This document shows, one piece after another, positions 58,605 through 64,000 of a DNA stretch of 64,000 bases. Under the pieces are notes generated by a model that worked only from the letters and a program-made list of their open reading frames with translations, ran no database searches and was not told the origin of the DNA. Location: positions 1 through 64,000 of the forward strand of contig CAYPTB010000060.1 in NCBI GenBank assembly GCA_964413535.1, written 5' to 3'. Each line of letters starts with the position of its first letter. Within the stretch, counting starts at the first letter, position 1. This DNA comes from CAYPTB01 sp964413535. Lineage in GTDB: Bacteria > Planctomycetota > UBA1135 > GCA-002686595. The position numbers and the translations under genes were made by a program.

Positions 58605-59354
58605 TCACCGGTCGAAATCGAGGACGGCGGCGAAAGACAGGAGGTCGAGGGACGCGCCGCCCACCAGCGCGCCGTCGATGCCTTCCACGGCCATGAGCTC
58701 GGCGATGTTGCCGGGCTTCACGCTGCCGCCGTACTGGATGCGCGTGGTCTCCGCGGTGGGCTCACCATACAGACCCTCCAGGACTCCGCGCAGGTAGGTG
58801 TGGACCTCTCCTGCTTGCTCGGGCGTCGCATTGAGCCCCGTTCCGATCGCCCAGACGGGCTCGTAGGCGATGGTGAGGCACGAGACATCCGCCACGCCTT
58901 CGAGCCCGCGCGTGAGCTGGCGGTGGACGACCCGCTCGGTTTCCTTCGCCTCCCGCTCCGCCCGGGTCTCGCCGACGCACAGCACGACGTCGAGCCCGTC
59001 CTCGAGCGCGCGCCGCACCTTCGCGTTGACGAGTGCGTCGCTCTCGCCGAAGACGTGCCGGCGCTCGGAGTGTCCGAGGATCACGAAGGTCGCTCCCACG
59101 TCGCGCAGCATGGCGCCGGAGATCTCCCCGGTGAAGGCGCCCTGGGGCTCTGCGCACATGTTCTGGGCGCCGACGCGGACCAGCGAGCGCGCCAGGACTT
59201 CGGCCACCGCCTGGAGGTGGACGAAGGGCGGCGCCACCGCGACGTCGACGTCGCTCCTCCGGCCGACGTGCTCGCGCACCGCCGCCGCCAGGGCCAGCGC
59301 GCTGGCCAGGTCCCCGTGCATCTTCCAGTTCCCGGCGATGAACGGCTTCCTCAC
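58605..59354 (-). CDS. tpiA: Triosephosphate isomerase
   Basis: A 249-residue glycolytic TIM barrel. It starts at GTG with RKPFIAGNWKMHG, which has the active-site Asn and Lys. The catalytic His is in ILGHSERRHVFGE and the catalytic Glu in IAYEPVWAIGTG. YGGSVKPGN is the phosphate loop. The start overlaps the DAHP synthase stop (GTGA). Confidence 0.97.
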   Translation of the reverse strand: MRKPFIAGNWKMHGDLASALALAAAVREHVGRRSDVDVAVAPPFVHLQAVAEVLARSLVRVGAQNMCAEPQGAFTGEISGAMLRDVGATFVILGHSERRHVFGESDALVNAKVRRALEDGLDVVLCVGETRAEREAKETERVVHRQLTRGLEGVADVSCLTIAYEPVWAIGTGLNATPEQAGEVHTYLRGVLEGLYGEPTAETTRIQYGGSVKPGNIAELMAVEGIDGALVGGASLDLLSFAAVLDFDR

Positions 59355-60406
59355 GGCGCGGATCTCCCGCCGGCGAGCGCGGGGCCCAAAGCCGTGACCA
59401 AGCGGCGACCGAAGAGTGCCGATAGACCGCGCACCTCGTCCGCGATGCGCTGGAACTCGGCGGGCGAGACCGCCTGCGCTCCGTCGGAGCGCACCTCGCA
59501 CGGGGCGGGGTGCACCTCCACCAGCAAACCGTGCGCTCCCGCGGCGATGCCGGCGCGTGCGAGCGGTCGAACCAGGTCGGCCCTTCCCGCGGAGTGGGAC
59601 GGATCGGCGATGACCGGCAAATGCGTGGACCGGACGAGGTGCGCGATCGCCCCGACGTCGAGCACGTTGCGCGTGATGCGGTCGAAGCTGCGCACGCCGC
59701 GCTCGCACAGCACGACGTGCGGGTTGCCGGCGGCGAGCACGTACTCGGCCGCCAGCAGGAACTCGCGCACGGTCGCGGCCATCCCGCGCTTCAGGAGGAC
59801 GGGCTTCCCCGCGCGGCCCACTTCGGTCAGGAGCACGGCGTTCGACATGCTGCGCGAGCCGATCTGGAAGGCATCGGCCACCCTCCCCACGGTCTCGACG
59901 TCCCGCGGGTCGAGCACCTCGGTCACGATCGCGAGGCCGGTCTCCGCGCGCGCATGGGCCAGGCGCTCAAGCCCCAGGCGCCCGAGCCCGGGGAACGAAT
60001 AGGGCGAGGTCCGCGGCTTGAACGCTCCGCCGCGCAGGAGCGTGGCTCCCGCGTCGCGCACGGCGCGCGCGATCTCGAGCAGGCGCAGCTCGTCCTCGAC
60101 CGCGCACGGACCCGCCACGATCGAGACGAAGTCGCCGCCGAAGCGCGCGTCGCCGACCGCCACCACCGTGTCCGGCCGGTCGGGATCGCGCGCAGAGAGC
60201 TCACGCGCCGACCCGCTGTCGAGCACCTCGCGCACGAGCGAGTGGTCCTCGAAGCGCGAGCGGTGCTCCGGCGCCCCAGGACCCACGAGCTCGAGGATCT
60301 CTCCGGTGCTCCCGAGGAAGCGCGGCGAATATCCCAAGTCCTTGCAGAGCTGAAGGATGGAGTCCTTCTCCGTTTCGGAGAGCGGGGCGCGGAGTCGGAG
60401 CAACAT
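59351..60406 (-). CDS. DAHP synthase, type I-beta with ferredoxin-like N-domain
   Basis: A 351-residue enzyme for the first shikimate step, condensing PEP and erythrose-4-phosphate. The N-terminal 80 residues (LLRLRAPLSETEKDSI onward) form the small regulatory domain of the Thermotoga-type enzyme. The barrel has SIVAGPCAVE, LRGGAFKPRTSPYSFPGLG, FQIGSRSMSN, KPVLLKRGMAATVREFLLAA and the metal-binding ADPSHSAGR, then HGLLVEVHP. ATG 60406 is the natural start. In Thermotoga the N-domain mediates Tyr/Phe feedback, so similar inhibition is expected. Confidence 0.95.
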   Translation of the reverse strand: MLLRLRAPLSETEKDSILQLCKDLGYSPRFLGSTGEILELVGPGAPEHRSRFEDHSLVREVLDSGSARELSARDPDRPDTVVAVGDARFGGDFVSIVAGPCAVEDELRLLEIARAVRDAGATLLRGGAFKPRTSPYSFPGLGRLGLERLAHARAETGLAIVTEVLDPRDVETVGRVADAFQIGSRSMSNAVLLTEVGRAGKPVLLKRGMAATVREFLLAAEYVLAAGNPHVVLCERGVRSFDRITRNVLDVGAIAHLVRSTHLPVIADPSHSAGRADLVRPLARAGIAAGAHGLLVEVHPAPCEVRSDGAQAVSPAEFQRIADEVRGLSALFGRRLVTALGPALAGGRSAP

Positions 60407-60445
60407 GGGGTCGAGTGAGAGCGGCTCCCCGGAGTCGAACGCGGA

Positions 60446-60475
60446 AGTATAGGTGGGGCGCGGAAAGCCCGTCAA
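60446..60475 (-). promoter_or_regulatory. Sigma-70-type promoter for the DAHP synthase operon
   Basis: On the minus strand TTGACG (60475-60470) is followed after 18 bp by TATACT (60451-60446). The start codon of DAHP synthase lies about 35 nt beyond the expected transcription start. It is the best -35/-10 pair I found and probably drives DAHP synthase, tpiA, secG, pyrE and perhaps the genes down to coaB. Confidence 0.6.
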
Positions 60476-60667
60476 TCGAAGCGAAACGACCGAGGAACCC
60501 CGTCGGACGGGCCGCGACGAACCGGCGTGGGCGCGGGGGCTCGATCTCTCGGTGGAAGCCTCGGGAGAGCCCGGTCCGCCCGCGCTACCTGATCCGCGCG
60601 AGAACGCGACGCTAACCTGGCGAGCACCAAAGTTGCGCCCTCCAAGAGGGCGGCGGCGACGAAGTCG

Positions 60668-61228
60668 ATGGCACACGCACCCACCCTCGGCGCCCTGCTC
60701 TCGCTGGCACCTCTGGCTCAGCTCCCGCGCACCGGTTGGCTGCAGGCGGGAGTTCCCTCACCTGAATCGATCGCGGACCACTCCCTCGGCACCTGCCTGG
60801 TGGCCCTCGCCCTCGGACCGCGCGTCGAGCCGCCCCTCGACGTCGATCGCTGCGTGGCGCTCGCAGCGCTCCACGACGCGCCCGAAGCCCTGCTCTCCGA
60901 CCTGCCTCGGACGGCGGCGGAGCTGCTCCCGGTCGGTGCGAAGCGCTCGGCGGAAGCGCGCGCCGCGCGCATCCTCCTCGGCCCCCTGTCCGCCTTGGCG
61001 GAAGAGCGCTGGGACGAGTACGCCGCCGGCTCGACCCGCGAGGCGCGCTTCGTCCGGATCTGCGACAAGCTGCACATGGGGATCGTGCTCGTCGCCCGCA
61101 CGCGCGCGGGGCAGCGCGGGCTCGAGGACTTCGCCCACAGCCTCGAGCAGCTCGACTGCGGCGAGTTCCAGGCTTGTCGCGAGCTGCGCGACGAGATCCT
61201 CGCCGACCTCGAGGACCGGGAGCGCTGA
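60668..61228 (+). CDS. HD-domain phosphohydrolase (YfbR/HDDC2-like)
   Basis: A 186-residue HD protein. VPSPESIADHSLGTCLVALAL gives the first His, ALHDAPEALLSDLPRT the central HD pair, and ARFVRICDKLHMGIVLVAR the last Asp. This is the pattern of 5'-deoxynucleotidases such as YfbR and HDDC2. It may dephosphorylate dNMPs, complementing the Dgt-like enzyme elsewhere in the window. It is divergent from DAHP synthase across a 261-bp spacer and shares a TGATG junction with the next gene. Confidence 0.83.
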   Translation: MAHAPTLGALLSLAPLAQLPRTGWLQAGVPSPESIADHSLGTCLVALALGPRVEPPLDVDRCVALAALHDAPEALLSDLPRTAAELLPVGAKRSAEARAARILLGPLSALAEERWDEYAAGSTREARFVRICDKLHMGIVLVARTRAGQRGLEDFAHSLEQLDCGEFQACRELRDEILADLEDRER

Positions 61229-62232
61229 TGTCGGAACCTCGGCCGGGCCGCGCTTTCGCGGTCTTGTTCCCCGTACTCGTCCTGGGCTCCCTCGCGGTCG
61301 GGATCGCGTTCGAGCACTCGCGTCCGTCGCACTCCGACCTCCCGCGCTTCGACCCGCCGCCCGCCGTGGAGCTCGCCCCGGTCGTCCTGCCCGCGGGCAC
61401 GCACGTCCTCGCAGGTCGGATCCTGGCCGAGACGGGCGAGGGGTTGGCGGGCGTGCTGGTCGAGCTCGTCCAGGGAACCGAGCCCCGCTGGAGCTACACG
61501 GACGCGAGCGGCTCGTTCGCGATCGACGGCCTGTTCGAGGGCGAGGTCTCCGCATCGCTGATCGAGCCCGGTCGTCCGCCGGTCGTGCGCACGGCGAGCG
61601 TCCCGGGAGCCGCCGTCGAGTGGACGCTCCCCAACCCCTGGCCGGCTCCGCGCGCGCTGCCCGAGATCCAGCGCCAGGCGCTCTACGGGACGGTCAGCTC
61701 ACCGCTCGGCGCACCCGTCGAGGACTACGAGATCGTCTTCGAACCCGACCGCGACTCCGACCCGCTCTCGGGGGTGGTCCCGCGCATCGTGCCCATCGCG
61801 GGCGACGGCGGCTTCGCGGTCGTCGACCTCGCCGTCGGGCGCTACCAGGTCTCCATCCTGCCGCGCTGGGCCTCGGGGGGAAGCTGGCCGCGCGTGGCGA
61901 CGCTCGAGTACGACCACGGTCGCGGCGTGCGCGACCTCGAGGTCGTGATCGAAGCCGGCGAGATCCGCGGTCATTTGGTGGAGGAGGACGGATCCCCGCT
62001 GTCGCACGCGCTCGTGACCGTCGCCCCCCTCGCGCAGCGAGACCGCGTCTGGCCGCCCGTCCGCACCGCCGAAGACGGCGGCTTCACCCTGCGCGACCTG
62101 CCGCAGGGCGAGTACGTCGTGCGGGCGAGCGCGGGAACGGCCGAGCTCGAGCGCCGGGTGACCGTCGCCGCGCGCCGCACGTCCCCCGTGGACTTCGCGC
62201 CCCTCGCGACCGCCGATCCGGACGCGCGCTGA
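61228..62232 (+). CDS. Membrane-anchored CarboxypepD-regulatory-like protein
   Basis: A 334-residue protein with an N-terminal membrane anchor or uncleaved signal (AFAVLFPVLVLGSLAVGIAF). Three beta-sandwich repeats of the carboxypeptidase regulatory-like type follow: LAGRILAETGEGLAGVLVEL with DASGSFAIDGLFEG, YGTVSSPLGAPVEDYEIVF, and IRGHLVEEDGSPLSHALVTV with EDGGFTLRDLPQGEYVVRA. Such proteins are abundant in Planctomycetota, and their partners are mostly unknown. The start overlaps the HD gene stop. Confidence 0.82.
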   Translation: MSEPRPGRAFAVLFPVLVLGSLAVGIAFEHSRPSHSDLPRFDPPPAVELAPVVLPAGTHVLAGRILAETGEGLAGVLVELVQGTEPRWSYTDASGSFAIDGLFEGEVSASLIEPGRPPVVRTASVPGAAVEWTLPNPWPAPRALPEIQRQALYGTVSSPLGAPVEDYEIVFEPDRDSDPLSGVVPRIVPIAGDGGFAVVDLAVGRYQVSILPRWASGGSWPRVATLEYDHGRGVRDLEVVIEAGEIRGHLVEEDGSPLSHALVTVAPLAQRDRVWPPVRTAEDGGFTLRDLPQGEYVVRASAGTAELERRVTVAARRTSPVDFAPLATADPDAR

Positions 62233-62287
62233 CCCGGTGATCCCATGCCCGGGTGAGGTTGACGGGGCGAGGGGTGTCTCTCACGTC

Positions 62288-62310
62288 TGATCAGATCAGA
62301 TGATCAGATC
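62288..62310. repeat. Cluster of four GATC sites in near-palindromic repeats
   Basis: GATC occurs at 62289, 62294, 62302 and 62307 (spacing 5, 8, 5), built from overlapping TGATCA and GATCAGA units. It lies at the 3' end of the IS66-like remnant and includes its stop codon. It could be an insertion or deletion scar, or chance. Confidence 0.5.
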
Positions 62311-62430
62311 GCTTAGCGCCATCTCGAAGTGCCCGGCGGCATTCGTCGCCTTGTCGTAGATGCGAAACTGCCCGTTCTCCAAGCGCTTCGCGAGCAGGCA
62401 GTAGCCCGAACGATCGACGGATATACGTAG
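62296..62430 (-). pseudogene. Remnant of an IS66-family TnpB (orf2)
   Basis: One minus-strand frame, without a start codon, encodes 44 residues that match the C-terminal half of IS66 TnpB proteins: LRISVDRSGYCLLAKRLENG then QFRIYDKAT, ending AGHFEMALSDLII. The family pattern, as I know it, is 'I/LKxLxxDxxGxxLxxKRLExGxF...Lxxx(Q/D)LxxLLxG'. The match begins abruptly after the FG-GAP gene stop and ends in a stop within the GATC-rich repeat, so it is a truncated fragment. No TnpA or TnpC and no clear inverted ends are visible. Confidence 0.6.
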
Positions 62431-62457
62431 GGGAGAATGTCGTTGCTGCAAGCATCG

Positions 62458-64000
62458 TTAGCGTGATGGAGCAAGCTGCGCCGTGAGACGCCACTCGCCA
62501 TTGACGAGATCGTAGACGAAGACAGCCCCGCTCGCCGGCGTTTCCGGCTGAGTCTTGTACTCCGGTGCTCCCACGAGAATCGTGCTTCCAGAAACTGCTA
62601 CGGTCGTTCCGAACCCGTCGGTATCAGCAAGATCTCCAGACTCCCGCACAAGAGCGGTGTCCCACTTGTCTTCGACGCGGGTGAAGACACGGACCTCGTT
62701 CCGCAGGCTCGAGGTAACAACGATTGGGCCCACTCCGGGGCCTGCTTCTGCCGCGACGGCCCATCCAACAAAGCTGTTCGGCGCAGACTCCGCGAAGTGA
62801 TCTGGCGTCTCCCAGGAGAGTTCACCGCGCCGATACAAGTAGACTGAGCCAGAACCGTCGTCGAATCCAGAGCCGTGGGGCGCTCCGACTACCGCAATAC
62901 CGTCGTCGATATCGACATCGTGCCCGTAATTGTCCAGAACAGCGCCTACGGGTGGTAGTTGACCCGCAAGGTGCCATGAGCCATTCACGTACTCAAATAC
63001 GAACACGTTCCCAGTCCACTCGAACGAAGGTTGTTCCGTGAGGCGGCTGATCAGTGCTATGTTCCCATCGACGGCCAAGGATTCGCCGAAGTACTCGGAA
63101 TCGGAGTCCGGGCATTGGATCTGTTGTACGAGCTTCCACGCATTGTCTTCGAGACGGTACGCCAGCACGCTACCGGTTTGCCGATCGTTGCCATACGCAG
63201 TTTGAGCTACGAGAAGGTTGCCTCCGTCAAACGCCATACATCCTTCAGCTATCGACGGAAGGTCCAAGACGGATTCGGATGAGAAGTCGTGGATGCTGTA
63301 GACGTGAACTTGCGTGGACGCAACTGTGTCAGTTAGGCATCGGCTGTGAACGGCTAAGCTTTCTCCAGAAATGGCTACCGCGCCGTTGACGCGAAGAACC
63401 GTTCGCAGCTGCCAGTGACCGTTGATGCGCTGATATACATGAACGCCATCAACTGCGGCGATTGCAGCCAACGAGCCTTGAAAGGCAATTGAGGTTCCAA
63501 AATGCTGCGGCGCGAAGACCTCGTCACCGACGTCCTCGAACAGGTCAATTGTCGCCTCACCGTCCACTGTAACTCTCTCCCCGTCTTGTGTTCCGGTGAG
63601 CGTGAAGGACACACCAAGCAAGCCGCCAGAATCGATCTTGGTCGTCGTCACAAACACCCGACCACACAGATCGAGCAACGAACCCGCGAGCGGAGGTCCA
63701 AAATCGCGCCACCAGGCTCCACTTGCGGTCACGGTTCGGATTCCACCGGAGGCAACCGAGAACGCGAGAGTGACCTCTCGACCCCAAAACCCATTGTGCC
63801 CTCCCACCGTGAGTTGAAACGCGTCCGGAAGCACACGTTTATGGCCTTGCCATACGCGAATCGCCGATCTTTCCAAGCCGGCAGATCGCAGTATCGGGGT
63901 CTTGCTAGTCAGAAGCGCGGGCGCCTCCACAAGAGCAATGTCTTGTGTCGCACCTATTGACGACATGTTCAACGCGAGCAGCAGGGACTGAAGAATAGGC
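62458..64000 (-). CDS. Secreted FG-GAP/beta-propeller-like protein (5' end outside window)
   Basis: The frame is open to the right edge, giving 513 visible residues plus stop. The first visible residues, ILQSLLLALNMSSIGA, look like the hydrophobic part and cleavage site of a signal peptide, so the true start is just outside. After residue 150 there are at least six repeats of the type FGxSLAVDGNIALIS...GxVFVFEYVNGSWHLAGQL, typical of FG-GAP-like propellers, some containing IAVVGAPHGSG and ILVGAPEY. Base composition is visibly less GC-rich and codon use less biased than in all other genes here. With the neighbouring IS66 remnant, this suggests acquisition by transfer. Confidence 0.8.
   Translation of the reverse strand, partial: PILQSLLLALNMSSIGATQDIALVEAPALLTSKTPILRSAGLERSAIRVWQGHKRVLPDAFQLTVGGHNGFWGREVTLAFSVASGGIRTVTASGAWWRDFGPPLAGSLLDLCGRVFVTTTKIDSGGLLGVSFTLTGTQDGERVTVDGEATIDLFEDVGDEVFAPQHFGTSIAFQGSLAAIAAVDGVHVYQRINGHWQLRTVLRVNGAVAISGESLAVHSRCLTDTVASTQVHVYSIHDFSSESVLDLPSIAEGCMAFDGGNLLVAQTAYGNDRQTGSVLAYRLEDNAWKLVQQIQCPDSDSEYFGESLAVDGNIALISRLTEQPSFEWTGNVFVFEYVNGSWHLAGQLPPVGAVLDNYGHDVDIDDGIAVVGAPHGSGFDDGSGSVYLYRRGELSWETPDHFAESAPNSFVGWAVAAEAGPGVGPIVVTSSLRNEVRVFTRVEDKWDTALVRESGDLADTDGFGTTVAVSGSTILVGAPEYKTQPETPASGAVFVYDLVNGEWRLTAQLAPSR

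Noticed and set aside
1..64000. CRISPR arrays, prophage genes, rRNA genes and known defence systems
   Set aside because: I looked for regularly spaced repeats, phage structural signatures, rRNA-like stretches and defence-gene motifs and saw none. The HD, MazG and Dgt-like proteins are ordinary housekeeping forms with no defence neighbours.

Overview
The window is high-GC chromosomal DNA packed with housekeeping genes, with short spacers and many translationally coupled gene pairs. It most resembles a member of the Planctomycetota. The reasons are a TonB-like membrane anchor fused to a squalene-cyclase-fold domain, separate coaB and coaC genes, several large repeat or carboxypeptidase-regulatory-like surface proteins, and general gene style. 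This is an inference from gene content, because there is no rRNA here to prove it. The only RNA gene I can support is a tRNA-Phe(GAA). I see no CRISPR array or prophage. The only mobile-element trace is a short IS66 TnpB-like fragment near the right end.

Left part, 1-16.8 kb, mostly minus strand. A truncated UMF1-type MFS transporter is followed by a signalling cluster: two paralogous HDOD-REC-GGDEF proteins with a free Hpt protein between them. Next comes a self-contained lipoate and 2-oxoacid dehydrogenase operon, in transcription order lipA, E1-alpha, E1-beta, E2, a second E1-alpha, E3 (lpdA) and lipB. It encodes a complex together with the enzymes that make and attach its lipoyl cofactor. 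A sigma-70 family factor and an acyl-CoA dehydrogenase lie upstream of it.

Middle, 17-43.7 kb, mostly plus strand. dgt is coupled to an SBBP-type beta-propeller protein. rnc, mfd and a parvulin-like chaperone are coupled by GTGA overlaps, and the TonB-like/squalene-cyclase-fold protein follows. rpsT and a TPR protein run the other way. Then come def-ribF, tRNA-Phe, DUF971, an outer-membrane porin-like protein, a thioredoxin-domain (DUF255) protein, two unknown membrane proteins, an SDR, folE overlapping a PTPS/QueD gene by 103 nt, a ferredoxin, a DUF2203 protein and a ctp-tsaD-larB-carA run.

Right part, 43.7-64 kb, mostly minus strand. It holds priA, mazG-like, a SpoIIE phosphatase, pgpA, pgsA, rimO, then ftsK with an unusual second FtsK-like gene, coaB, coaC, gmk, yicC, pyrE, secG, tpiA and DAHP synthase. 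The window ends with an HD phosphohydrolase, a CarboxypepD_reg-like protein, the IS66 scar, and a lower-GC FG-GAP-type secreted protein that runs off the end.

The most interesting item is the gene at 50494-52335, directly downstream of ftsK and overlapping it by 8 nt. It has an FtsK-type four-helix membrane domain, a very long Asp/Glu tract and a C-terminal FtsK-gamma winged helix, but no RecA-like motor. It looks like a motorless FtsK paralogue co-expressed with the true translocase.
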